DNA from: Agrococcus sp. ARC_14
GTDB taxonomy: Bacteria > Actinomycetota > Actinomycetes > Actinomycetales > Microbacteriaceae
Length of the DNA: 64,000 nucleotides
Assembly: GCF_022436485.1 (NCBI RefSeq)
Contig: NZ_JAKUDO010000001.1
Span: 62,001 to 126,000 of the forward strand
Reading direction: 5' to 3'
Position 1 is the first letter of the stretch. Every line of letters starts with the position of its first letter. Positions 16,133 to 24,607 of this stretch are shown one piece after another. Both the position numbers and the translations under genes were made by a program. The notes under the pieces are model-generated. The model saw nothing but the letters and a program-made list of their open reading frames with translations, ran no database searches and had not been told where the DNA came from.

Positions 16133-17665
16133 CTACCCGCGCAGCCCCAGCTTGCCGGGGTTCAGGATGTTCTTCGGGTCAAGCACGCGCTTGACCGTCT
16201 CGAGCACCCCGAATGCCCCGCCGAGCGAGCGCTCCATGAAGCGAGAGCGCAACAGACCGACGCCGTGATGGTGGCTGAGCGTCGCACCGTGGCGGATGAT
16301 CACCTCGTTCGCCGCGTTCCAGGCCGCCTCGTACCAGTCGGCACGCTCCTCGACCGCGACGTCGCCGCGGAGCGAGAAGTAGAGGCAGGCACTGTCGACG
16401 TAGGCGTGCGACTGGTGCGCAGAGCCCGCGAGCGTGCCGGGCACGCCCTGCAGCGCCTCGACGACCTCATCGTAGATGGCCGGCAGATCCTTCCAGACGC
16501 CGATCATCTCGAGCGTGTCGGCGACGAGGCCCGGGCTCTTCTTGAATCCCTCGGCGCTCTTACCTGTGAGGTAGCGAGTGTCGAGCCAGCGCTCGAAGAT
16601 CACGTCGCTGTCCAGCGGGGTGCCGCCCACCTCGCGGCAGACTCGCTCCGCGATCTCGAGGCCCGCATCCACCAGACCTGGCGCGCCCTCGTCGGCGACG
16701 AGCAGCACGTGGCGCTCGGGCTCGTCGAACTGCAGGCCGCTCTCGAGCGCGTCATAGAGGCGCAGCGCCGCAGGCGTCGCACCCTCCTGCATGATGCGGC
16801 GGCATGCCTCAAGCCCATCGGCGAACGAGTCGAAGCCGTAGGCGATCGCACGACCGTAGTCCGGCAGGCGCTCGAGCTTCAGCCGCACGCGCGTGATGAC
16901 GCCGAGCGTGCCCTCCGAGCCGATGAACAGCTGCATGAGATCCGGCCCGACGGCCGCGCGAGCGGTGCCGCCGAACGACACCCTCTCGCCGTCGGCGAGC
17001 ACGACGTCGATGCCGACGACCATGTCTTCGATCTTGCCGTAGCGGGTCGAGAGCTGGCCTGCGCCGCGGCACGCGACCCAGCCGCCGACCGTCGAGATCG
17101 CATAGCTCGAGGGCCAGTGGCCGGAGGTCATGCCGAAGTCGCGCTGCACCATCTCTTCGAACAGATCGCCGAACATGCCGGCCTCCACGTCGATGATCTG
17201 GCTCTGCTCGTCGAACGAGACGAACCTGTCGAGCCCGCACACGTCGAGCACGATGCCGCCCTTGAGCGGCAGTGCGGCGCCCGTCACGTTCGAGCGGCCC
17301 GCCGAGACGGTGAGGGGGATCGCGTTCGCCGAGGCGATGCGGCACACCGCCTGCACCTGCTCCTCGGTCGAGACCTTCACGATCACCGCGTCCGTGATCG
17401 CCGGTGCGCCGCTGGTCTCAGCGACCATCGTGCGCGCCCACCAGTCGCGCGTGCCGGCGATGACCTCCGCCTGCTCGGTGATGACGGTGTCGGATGCGTC
17501 ACGCAGCTCGGCGAGCACGGCCTCGGAGACGTCGGTGGTGCCGATGGCGAGCGATGCGCGCTCCGCCGGAGCCGCATTGGCCGGTGCCCAGCCCGGTTGG
17601 CTCGGCGCGCCGACGGTGTAGTTGCCGCGGTTGTACCCACGCTTCACTGCTTCCTTGCTGATCAT
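16133..17665 (-). CDS. FAD-linked oxidase of the alkyl-DHAP synthase / glycolate-oxidase type
   Basis: 510 residues in the VAO/PCMH flavoprotein superfamily. The FAD pyrophosphate loop is LTVSAGRSNVTGAALP (about 120-135), followed by YAISTVGGWVACRGAGQLS and GSEGTLGVITRVRL. The C-terminal LSHHHGVGLLR carries the triple His typical of alkyldihydroxyacetonephosphate synthase-like proteins, and VKRVLDPKNILNPGKLG ends the domain. ATG 17665 overlaps the glpD stop (ATGA). Its place between glpD and glpP suggests it oxidises a glycerol-phosphate-like compound, or a second enantiomer, rather than making ether lipids (inference). Confidence 0.85.
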   Translation of the reverse strand: MISKEAVKRGYNRGNYTVGAPSQPGWAPANAAPAERASLAIGTTDVSEAVLAELRDASDTVITEQAEVIAGTRDWWARTMVAETSGAPAITDAVIVKVSTEEQVQAVCRIASANAIPLTVSAGRSNVTGAALPLKGGIVLDVCGLDRFVSFDEQSQIIDVEAGMFGDLFEEMVQRDFGMTSGHWPSSYAISTVGGWVACRGAGQLSTRYGKIEDMVVGIDVVLADGERVSFGGTARAAVGPDLMQLFIGSEGTLGVITRVRLKLERLPDYGRAIAYGFDSFADGLEACRRIMQEGATPAALRLYDALESGLQFDEPERHVLLVADEGAPGLVDAGLEIAERVCREVGGTPLDSDVIFERWLDTRYLTGKSAEGFKKSPGLVADTLEMIGVWKDLPAIYDEVVEALQGVPGTLAGSAHQSHAYVDSACLYFSLRGDVAVEERADWYEAAWNAANEVIIRHGATLSHHHGVGLLRSRFMERSLGGAFGVLETVKRVLDPKNILNPGKLGLRG

Positions 17666-19422
17666 GCTGACGTTCCCATCTGTGCTGGCTGGTTCGCGGA
17701 TGCGCCGGTGGTGCCGGCGGGGTCGGTGGACGTGGCGGCGGGGATCGCGGTGCCGAGCAGGATCGCCTTCTCCTTGGCGGTCGCGGCGCGATACTCCTGC
17801 ACCTGGCGCTCACGCTCGGCATCGCTGAAGCCGAGCTCGCGCTGGAGCAGCGCGGCCACTCGGGGGGCGGCGGCAGCCGAGGCGTCGCGCGCCTGGATGC
17901 GGCTGCGCGTGCGGCGGCTGAGGATGTCGTCGACGCTGCGAGCCAGCTCGTGGCGGGCCGAGTAGACGACCTCCGCCTCGAGGTAGGGCAGGCCCGCAAC
18001 GATCGGCGCAGCCAGCGACGTGTCGGCGGCCAGGATCTGGCTGACGAACGCCGACTCGGTGCCGTAGCGCTCGCCCAGGTGCGAGGCCAGCCCGCCGGAG
18101 GCGACGACCGCCTCGGGGTCGTAGCCAGCCGCGCCCAGCACGTAGGCGTCCTTCGTCTGCACGCGGCGGCGCTCGCCCAGCACCTTCTGCGCGGCGTCGA
18201 TCGTCTGCTCTGCCATGTGGCGGGATGTGGTGAGCTTGCCGCCCACGACCGTCACGAGGCCGTCGTGGTCGGTGCGGATCTCGTGGTTGCGCTTGACCTC
18301 GATGGTCTTGCCGCCCGGCGGGGCGACGAGCGGGCGGGTGCCGGCGATCGAGCCGAGCACCTCCTCGGGCTCGATCTCCATGTTGAGCGCGGTGCGGGCG
18401 CCATCGAGCAGGAAGTCGAGCTCCTCGCGCGTGCAGTGCACGTCGTCGAGGTCGCCGCGGTAGTCCTCGTCGGTGGTGCCGAGATAGGAGGTGTCGCCCC
18501 AGCGGGTGATGGTGGCGCGGCGATTGCGGCCCGGCACCGGGATCGTCACGGTGCAGTCGTTCTGGATCTTCAACCACGGCACGGCCACGTGCACGCCCTT
18601 GGCAGGTCGGATGCTGGGCACATCGGCGTCCTTCGCTGCACCGTTCCAGTCGCGCAGCCACGAACCGACCGCGATCACGACCGAGCGGCCGTGCACGTCG
18701 ATCTGCTCGCCGTCGACCTCGGCGACGACGCCAGCGACCTTGCCGGCGTGACGGCGGACATCCGTCACCTTCGCGCCGTTGAGCACCGTCGCACCGTGGA
18801 AGGCGGCCGTGCGCGCGATCGCAAGTGTGAGACGGGCGTCGTCGGCGCGCGCGTCGAAGTAGAGGAAGCCGCCGTCGAGGTTGTCGGTCTTGAAGGTCGG
18901 GCAGTGGGCGAGCACCTCGTTCTTGGAGAGCTTCTGGTGCAGGATGCCCTCGCGCCAGCCGCCGGCCAGGTCGTACGTCCACAGCAGCGACTCGAAGCCA
19001 GCCGCCAGACGGCGGTCGAAGACGCCGTCCACGCTCATGACGGGGAAGAGGAACGGCAGCCGCTGCACGAGGTGGCGGGCGTTCTTGCGCAGCCGCTGGC
19101 GCTCGAGCAGCGAATGCCGCACGAGTGGCAGGTTGCCCTGCTCGATGTAGCGCAGGCCGCCGTGGATCATCTTCGACGACTTCGACGACGTGCCGGAGGC
19201 GAAGTCGTCCTTCTCGAGCAGCGCCACCATGTAGCCGCGCAGCGCCGCATCCATCGCGGCGTAGGCGCCGGTGATGCCGCCGCCCACGATCACGATGTCG
19301 TAGCGCTCGGTGCGCAGCTGCTCGACCTGCTGCGCACGGGTGAGCTGCAGCGGCTCGGTGATCGTCATGCGCTCTCGCGCCCGGTCGGTCTTGCGGGCCG
19401 GCAGGCCCATCAGCTTGGCCAT
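17662..19422 (-). CDS. glpD: Aerobic glycerol-3-phosphate dehydrogenase
   Basis: 586 residues. YDIVIVGGGITGAYAAMDAALRG carries the FAD motif GGGITG at 47-52; SGTSSKSSKMIHGGLRYIEQG is the conserved glpD substrate/FAD loop; a C-terminal DAO_C helical domain follows about residue 430. It oxidises sn-glycerol-3-phosphate to DHAP and passes electrons to the quinone pool at the membrane. ATG 19422 has GAGGAGA upstream; MTITEPLQ (19368) is an alternative start. It directly follows glpK with one base between. Confidence 0.95.
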   Translation of the reverse strand: MAKLMGLPARKTDRARERMTITEPLQLTRAQQVEQLRTERYDIVIVGGGITGAYAAMDAALRGYMVALLEKDDFASGTSSKSSKMIHGGLRYIEQGNLPLVRHSLLERQRLRKNARHLVQRLPFLFPVMSVDGVFDRRLAAGFESLLWTYDLAGGWREGILHQKLSKNEVLAHCPTFKTDNLDGGFLYFDARADDARLTLAIARTAAFHGATVLNGAKVTDVRRHAGKVAGVVAEVDGEQIDVHGRSVVIAVGSWLRDWNGAAKDADVPSIRPAKGVHVAVPWLKIQNDCTVTIPVPGRNRRATITRWGDTSYLGTTDEDYRGDLDDVHCTREELDFLLDGARTALNMEIEPEEVLGSIAGTRPLVAPPGGKTIEVKRNHEIRTDHDGLVTVVGGKLTTSRHMAEQTIDAAQKVLGERRRVQTKDAYVLGAAGYDPEAVVASGGLASHLGERYGTESAFVSQILAADTSLAAPIVAGLPYLEAEVVYSARHELARSVDDILSRRTRSRIQARDASAAAAPRVAALLQRELGFSDAERERQVQEYRAATAKEKAILLGTAIPAATSTDPAGTTGASANQPAQMGTSA

Positions 19423-19423
19423 C

Positions 19424-20959
19424 TCAGCTCTCCTCGTCGTTCTCGGTCACGGTCGTCTCGCGCACTCGGCGCACCTCCTCGTTGACGCGCTCACGCCAGA
19501 CGCCGACTCGTTCGTCGCGCTCGGCGCGGTCGATGGCGGGCTCGAACACGGCCTCCTGCACGAGCGTCGCCGTGGCGGCCTCCATGTCTGGCCAGACGGA
19601 GCCGCTGCCCGCAAGGAATGCGGCGCCGCGGATGCTCGCCACGTCGGTCGTGCGCAGCCGGCGCTGCGGCACCTGCGTCAGATCGGCCTGCATCTGCAGC
19701 AGCGGGTCGCTCAGCGACAGGCCACCGCCGACGAGCACGCTCGCCACGTCGACGCCGGCGACCTCCGCGTCCGCCTCGAGGCTCCACGCCATCGAGTGCG
19801 CGATGCCCTCGAGCACCGCGGCGGCCACATCGGCCTTGGTGGTCGAGAAGTCGAAGCCGGTGAGGGCCGAGCGCACGCCCGGCTCGACGACAGGCATCCG
19901 CACCCCCGTCATCGCCGGCAGGAATCGCACCTGGCGGCGAGCGGATGCGCTGGCCGCGGCGGCAGAGATGGCACGCGCGTCGTCGAACCAGCCGAGCGTG
20001 CCGCACAGCCAGTCGATCGCGCTGCCGGTGGCGGCGGTGAAGGTCTCGACCGTGAAGCGGGAGCGCTGCTGCGCACGCCAGGCGACGAGCGACAGCGTGC
20101 CCTCGTAGCGGCCGGGGTTCGCGGGCGTCGACGAGCCCAAGTTGAGGTCGACGAAGGAGCCCGTGCCGTGCACGCACATGGCGTCGCCCGGCTCGAGGGC
20201 GCCGAGGCCCAGCATCCCGGCGTGCTGGTCGCCGAGCACTGCCCACACCGGCACCTCGATGCCGAGCAGCGCCGGGTCGGTGATGCCGAAGTCGTCCTGG
20301 TCGTCGCGCAGCGCTGGCAGCAGCTCGCGAGGGAAGCCGAGCGCGTCGAGGTAGTCGGTCTCGTAGCGGTGCTCGGCGATCACGTAGGCGCCGCAGCTGG
20401 TGGCGTTCGTCGCGGTGGTGAGCAGCGGTCGGCCCTGCACCAGGTTCCAGAGCAGCCAGGTGTCGACGGTGCCGAACCCCAGCGTGCCGCGCTGATGCGC
20501 CTGCCGCACCCGCGCATCCGTCTCGATCAACCGCATCGCGGTGAGGTACGGCGAGCGCACGCCCACCGGGCGGCCGACGGCGGGGATCAGTCGCGCATCC
20601 CACTCGGGGGCGATGGCCGCGAGCTCATCGGCATGCCGGGTGTCCTGCCAGACGATGGCCGGGGTGAGCGGCTCGCCTGTGGCGGTGTCCCACAGCACGG
20701 TGGTGGCGCGCTGGGTGGCGATCGCGCAGCCGACGATCGCCACCCCCTCGCGCCGAGCATCGGCGACGGCGTGCTGCACGGCCTCGATCGTCTTGCGGAG
20801 GATCTCGGCAGGGTCCTGCTCGACCACGCGGGGTCGCGGGGCCGACACGGTGAGGCGCTCGTAGTGGAGGCCCCCGACCGTGCCGTCGCCTGCGACCCAC
20901 GCGGCACGGGTGCCGGTGGTGCCCTCGTCGATGGCGAGGATGCCGTTGCGAATGCTCAT
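19424..20959 (-). CDS. glpK: Glycerol kinase (FGGY family)
   Basis: 511 residues from ATG 20959; the open frame extends further upstream but overlaps the carrier gene. ILAIDEGTTGTRAAWV is the N-terminal phosphate loop of FGGY kinases, WQDTRHADE matches the glycerol-kinase W-Q-D-x-R motif, and GDQHAGMLG and GTGSFVDLN are family landmarks. Product: glycerol-3-phosphate, the substrate of glpD and effector of GlpP. The sequence is rather divergent from typical GlpK, so another polyol is possible, but the glpD/glpP context favours glycerol. Confidence 0.88.
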   Translation of the reverse strand: MSIRNGILAIDEGTTGTRAAWVAGDGTVGGLHYERLTVSAPRPRVVEQDPAEILRKTIEAVQHAVADARREGVAIVGCAIATQRATTVLWDTATGEPLTPAIVWQDTRHADELAAIAPEWDARLIPAVGRPVGVRSPYLTAMRLIETDARVRQAHQRGTLGFGTVDTWLLWNLVQGRPLLTTATNATSCGAYVIAEHRYETDYLDALGFPRELLPALRDDQDDFGITDPALLGIEVPVWAVLGDQHAGMLGLGALEPGDAMCVHGTGSFVDLNLGSSTPANPGRYEGTLSLVAWRAQQRSRFTVETFTAATGSAIDWLCGTLGWFDDARAISAAAASASARRQVRFLPAMTGVRMPVVEPGVRSALTGFDFSTTKADVAAAVLEGIAHSMAWSLEADAEVAGVDVASVLVGGGLSLSDPLLQMQADLTQVPQRRLRTTDVASIRGAAFLAGSGSVWPDMEAATATLVQEAVFEPAIDRAERDERVGVWRERVNEEVRRVRETTVTENDEES

Positions 20960-20970
20960 GCGGCTGCCTC

Positions 20971-22404
20971 TCAGCGAGCCGCGACCGGGGCGGCCTCGGC
21001 GTCGGCGAACTGCGGTGCGTCGAGCTCCTCGTCGGGGCTGACCGCTGCACGGCCGGGCTCCCACTTGATGATCGAGCAGATGATGCACGCGGTCAGCGGC
21101 ACGAGCGCCAGGATCAGGAAGGTCGGGCCCAGGCCCAGCTGCTCCTTGAGCAGCGGGAAGACCATCAGGCCCAGCGCTGCGCCGAGGGAGCCGATCGCAC
21201 CGATGATGCCGTTGGCACCGGCCCGCAGCTCGCTGCGGAACGACAGCGTCGACAGGCTCTTGCCGTTGGCACCGGGGCCGCCGGAGTGGAACAGGATGAA
21301 CAGGCTCGGCACGACGAAGGCCAACCACAACGGCATGGTCTCGAAGAAGAAGCCCATGATGACGAGCATCGCGAACACCAGACCGAAGCCGATGGCCGAG
21401 GCGCGGCGCAGGCCGAGCTTGCCGGCGATGAACGACGACGAGAAGCCGCCGACGATGCCGAACAGGTTGAAGATGAGCGCCCCGACCGTCGCGAGCACGA
21501 AGTCGCCTTCGCCGAACAGCGCGATGGAGATGATCGGCAGATACCAGCCGACGGCGAAGTACTGGATCGACTGGCCCATCTGCACCGTGGAGGCGAGGAT
21601 CGTGCGCTGCAGGTAGGTGCCGCGGAAGATCAGTGCGACGTTCCGGATGCCCTTGGTCGCGAGGTTACGCACCGGAACGCGATCTTCGAGCGGCGCTGCC
21701 TCGAAGCGCTCCTTGTAGATCTTGGACATCGACTGCGCGGCGCGCTCGAGGCGCTCCTTGCGGGCGAGCCAGGTTGGGCTCTCGACCATGAACGTCGCCT
21801 GGGCGATGAACAGCACGAGCGCGACGGCGCCGGCGGCTCCGACGGCCCAGCGCCAGATGGCGTCGCCGACATCCATGTTGTAGAACATGATCGCCAGCAG
21901 CAGGTTGCTGGAGACGGCGGTGTACCAGATGCCCTGCCAGGTGTTCAGGCGGCTCTTGAAGCGGGCGGGCGTGAACTCGGCGAGCAGCGCCATCGCGATC
22001 GCGAAGTCGATGCCATAGGCGGCGCCCACGAAGAAGCGGCCGGCGACGACGAGCTCGAAGGTGGGGGCGAATGCCGCGATGCCGGCGCCCGCGAGTGCGA
22101 GCACCTTGGCGATCAGCAGCGGCGGGATGCGGCCCCAGCGGTCGGCCATCCAGCCGCCGATCGGGTTGAACACCAATGCGACCCACGACGCCATCGACGT
22201 GAGCAGGGCGATCTGGGTGGGCGAGAGCTCGAGGTCGCGCGTCATCGGCCCGAGACCGGCGCTCAGTGCGGAGTTGGAGAACGCGTCGAGGAACAGGCCG
22301 CCGAGGGCCAGCCACCAGATGACGCCGGCGCGACCACGGATGCCGGGGCGCGAGTCGATGTAGCTCACGACGTCGTGGACGCCGCGAAGGATGTTCGTTG
22401 CCAT
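20971..22404 (-). CDS. MFS transporter, sugar/polyol type, first gene of the glp operon
   Basis: 477 residues from ATG 22404 with twelve hydrophobic segments. GGWMADRWGRIPPLLIAKV (loop 2-3) is the MFS D-R-x-G-R motif, and FVGAAYGIDFAIAMALLAEFTPARFKSR resembles the sugar-porter P-E-x-x-P-x-x-x-R loop. A long cytoplasmic loop sits in the middle. It replaces the usual GlpF facilitator and most likely imports glycerol, a glycerol derivative or another small polyol with protons. Eleven bases separate it from glpK. Confidence 0.85.
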   Translation of the reverse strand: MATNILRGVHDVVSYIDSRPGIRGRAGVIWWLALGGLFLDAFSNSALSAGLGPMTRDLELSPTQIALLTSMASWVALVFNPIGGWMADRWGRIPPLLIAKVLALAGAGIAAFAPTFELVVAGRFFVGAAYGIDFAIAMALLAEFTPARFKSRLNTWQGIWYTAVSSNLLLAIMFYNMDVGDAIWRWAVGAAGAVALVLFIAQATFMVESPTWLARKERLERAAQSMSKIYKERFEAAPLEDRVPVRNLATKGIRNVALIFRGTYLQRTILASTVQMGQSIQYFAVGWYLPIISIALFGEGDFVLATVGALIFNLFGIVGGFSSSFIAGKLGLRRASAIGFGLVFAMLVIMGFFFETMPLWLAFVVPSLFILFHSGGPGANGKSLSTLSFRSELRAGANGIIGAIGSLGAALGLMVFPLLKEQLGLGPTFLILALVPLTACIICSIIKWEPGRAAVSPDEELDAPQFADAEAAPVAAR

Positions 22405-22536
22405 GGGATTGACCTCTCTGTCAGCCCCGACAGGTGCAACGTCAACATGAGAAAAGGGCACACGAAGAACTCCTGTCAGGAGTCTTCGTATTGCCCTGTT
22501 CACCGCGACACTACACGAGCCCCGATGCACCGGCAA
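22405..22536 (-). promoter_or_regulatory. glp operon promoter and 5' leader
   Basis: Minus-strand TTGCCG (22536-22531), 17 bp, TAGTGT (22513-22508) is a plausible sigma70-type promoter that would start RNA near 22500. The leader of about 95 nt up to ATG 22404 begins almost at once with the hairpin described separately. No other gene fits here. Confidence 0.5.
22450..22497 (-). terminator. Leader intrinsic terminator, presumed GlpP target
   Basis: Read on the minus strand, an outer stem AGGGC/GCCCT and an inner stem TACGAAG...CTTCGTG then ACTCC/GGAGT give about 18 base pairs with two single-base bulges and a UGACA loop, followed at once by TTTTCT. That is the form of a rho-independent terminator, placed 46 nt before the first start codon of an operon that encodes GlpP. 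No second terminator-like hairpin was seen between the operon genes. Confidence 0.6.
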
Positions 22537-22618
22537 CGAGCGGCGCCTCGGCTTGCCCTCGCCACTGCGATGCACAGGGCTGACCGCGCAACCTGACTGT
22601 GCGGCTGCCGGAATCCCT

Positions 22619-23572
22619 TCAGCCTCGCAACAGCTCGTCAGCCAAGGAGTCGTCGACGATGACGGTGTCGACGTAGCCTCCGGCGATCGCGGCGCGCGCC
22701 GCGCTCGCCTTCGCAGCGCCCGCGGCGATGCCGATCGACCGCTCGCGCTCGCGCAGGGTGGCGAGATCGACGCCCATGGTGCGTGCATCGAGCAGCGCGT
22801 CGACAACCTCACCGTCGGCACCGATGAACCGAGAGATCACGTCGCCCATGGCGCCCTCGGCCTGCAGCGCATCGATGCCGCTCGACTGGATGTAGCCGGA
22901 GGAGACCAGCACCGACTCGCGCGTGAGCCGGCCGAGGGAGAACATCGCGATGGGCGCGCGCGCTGCGCCCTCGAGCGCCGCGCGCACGCTCCGATCCGTC
23001 TCCAGCGCCACGCGAACCTCGGCGCTGTCGACGATCGCCGGCACCTGCAGGATGTGCGCCCGACCGTGCCCCCGCTGCGCGAAACGGGTCATCATCTCGC
23101 CAGCGCTGTTCGCGTAGCCACTCACGGGAATCGCGCCGTTGAGCTGGAAGACCTGCACGTCGCGCGCCCAGCGGTCGGCGAGCACCTCGCTGACCGCATG
23201 CATCGTGGTGCCCCACCCAACGGCGATCGAACCGCCCGTCAGCTCGAGCGAGGCGAGGTAGAACGCCCCCGCCGACGCGACCGCGAAGGTGCGAAGCTCC
23301 GACTCGTCGCCGTGCTCGGCTGCCGATGCGACGACGACGGCCTCTCGCAGCCCGAAGCGCTGCTCGAGCGCGACTTCTGCATCGGTCAAGCGGCTCAGCG
23401 GATGACGGATGTCGATGTGCACGATGCCTCGGCGCTCGGCCGACGCGAGCAGCCTGCCCACCTTGACGCGGCTGACGCCCAGCTTCGCCGCGACCTGCGC
23501 CTGCGTCAGCTCGGAGCGATAGTAGAGGTAGGCCGCGCGCAGCGTCAGTCGGTCTTCCATCATCCCCATCAT
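22619..23572 (-). CDS. SorC/DeoR-type sugar-responsive transcriptional regulator (SorC1)
   Basis: 317 residues. The N-terminal HTH is RAAYLYYRSELTQAQVAAKLGVSRVKVGRLL (about 11-41). The C-terminal phosphosugar-binding domain has SIAVGWGTTMHAV, RFIGADGEVVDALLDARTMGVDL and SIGIAAGAAKASAARAAI, the SorC-family order. It is the last gene of the unit ADH - FGGY kinase - ABC importer, 39 bases after the permease, and probably senses a phosphorylated sugar of that pathway. Four in-frame ATGs lie within the first 13 bases; 23572 is the outermost. Confidence 0.92.
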   Translation of the reverse strand: MMGMMEDRLTLRAAYLYYRSELTQAQVAAKLGVSRVKVGRLLASAERRGIVHIDIRHPLSRLTDAEVALEQRFGLREAVVVASAAEHGDESELRTFAVASAGAFYLASLELTGGSIAVGWGTTMHAVSEVLADRWARDVQVFQLNGAIPVSGYANSAGEMMTRFAQRGHGRAHILQVPAIVDSAEVRVALETDRSVRAALEGAARAPIAMFSLGRLTRESVLVSSGYIQSSGIDALQAEGAMGDVISRFIGADGEVVDALLDARTMGVDLATLRERERSIGIAAGAAKASAARAAIAGGYVDTVIVDDSLADELLRG

Positions 23573-23611
23573 GTGTAGCGGCCGTGCAACAGGCTCAGGT
23601 CGAGGGCCGGC

Positions 23612-24607
23612 TCACGCCGGCGCCCCGCGACGACGCAGCCGATCGATCAGCACAGCCGCGAGGATCACGACACCCATGATGATCTGCTGGTAGAACGACG
23701 CCACATTCATCAGCGTCATCCCGTTGGAGAGCACGGCGATGAACAGCGCGCCGATGAGCGTGCCGATGAGCGAGCCGCGACCTCCCATGAGCGACGTGCC
23801 GCCAAGGACGATCGCCGCGATGGCGTTCAGCTCGTAGCCAGAGCCCAGGTCGGGTACGGCGCTTTCGAGCCGCGCGGCAACGATCAAGCCCGCGATGCCA
23901 GCGCACAGCCCCGAGATGACGTAGGTCGCCATGATGACGCGTCGCACCGGGATGCCACTCAGACGAGCGGCCTCGGCGTTCCCGCCGATCGCGTAGAGCT
24001 GTCGCCCGAACACCGTGCGGTTGAGCAGGAACCAGCCGCCCACGTAGACGATGGCCATGATGATCACGGCGTACGGAACCCCCAGCAGGCTCGCCTGCCC
24101 GATCCAGGAGAACTCGACGTCGGCCGGCACGACCGTGGTGCCACCGGTGCCCACGTAGACCACGCCGCGCAGGTAGGTCAGTGCCGCCAGGGTCACGATG
24201 AATGCGGGAAGTGCGAACCGCGCGACGAACACCCCGTTGATCGCGCCGACCGCGGCGCCAGCGATCAGCGCGAGCAGGATCGCCGCGATCGCGGGCAGCG
24301 AGCTGTTCGCGGCCACGATCGCGACCATCGCAGCGACGCCGAGCGCTGAACCGACCGACAGGTCGATGCCCGCCGTCAGGATCACGAACGTGCCGCCGGC
24401 CGCGAGGATCGCGATCGCCGAGACCTGTCGCGTGACCTCGATGAGGTTGCTCACCGTCCAGAAGTACGGCGCGATCGCCGCCATCAGGGCGATCAGTGCG
24501 ATGAGCGCGATGCCGACACCCAGTTGATCGTTGCGATCGAAGAAGCTCTTGAGCGCGCCGGCCCTCGACGAGCCCTGCGTCTCCTTCTCGAGCGTCGAAG
24601 TGGTCAT
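23612..24607 (-). CDS. Ribose-type sugar ABC transporter permease
   Basis: 331 residues, about ten membrane segments. AAGGTFVILTAGIDLSVGSALGVAAM (about 73-98) is the RbsC/AraH hallmark, and the cytoplasmic GNAEAARLSGIPVRRV loop contacts the ATPase. The start overlaps the ATPase stop (ATGA). It forms the homodimeric pore for the sugar delivered by the lipoprotein at 26.2 kb. Confidence 0.94.
   Translation of the reverse strand: MTTSTLEKETQGSSRAGALKSFFDRNDQLGVGIALIALIALMAAIAPYFWTVSNLIEVTRQVSAIAILAAGGTFVILTAGIDLSVGSALGVAAMVAIVAANSSLPAIAAILLALIAGAAVGAINGVFVARFALPAFIVTLAALTYLRGVVYVGTGGTTVVPADVEFSWIGQASLLGVPYAVIIMAIVYVGGWFLLNRTVFGRQLYAIGGNAEAARLSGIPVRRVIMATYVISGLCAGIAGLIVAARLESAVPDLGSGYELNAIAAIVLGGTSLMGGRGSLIGTLIGALFIAVLSNGMTLMNVASFYQQIIMGVVILAAVLIDRLRRRGAPA

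Noticed and set aside
20960..21328. Upstream extension of the glycerol kinase frame to 634 residues
   Set aside because: The added part is antisense-free but overlaps the coding sequence of the MFS carrier on the same strand, has no family similarity, and ATG 20959 begins exactly at the FGGY domain.
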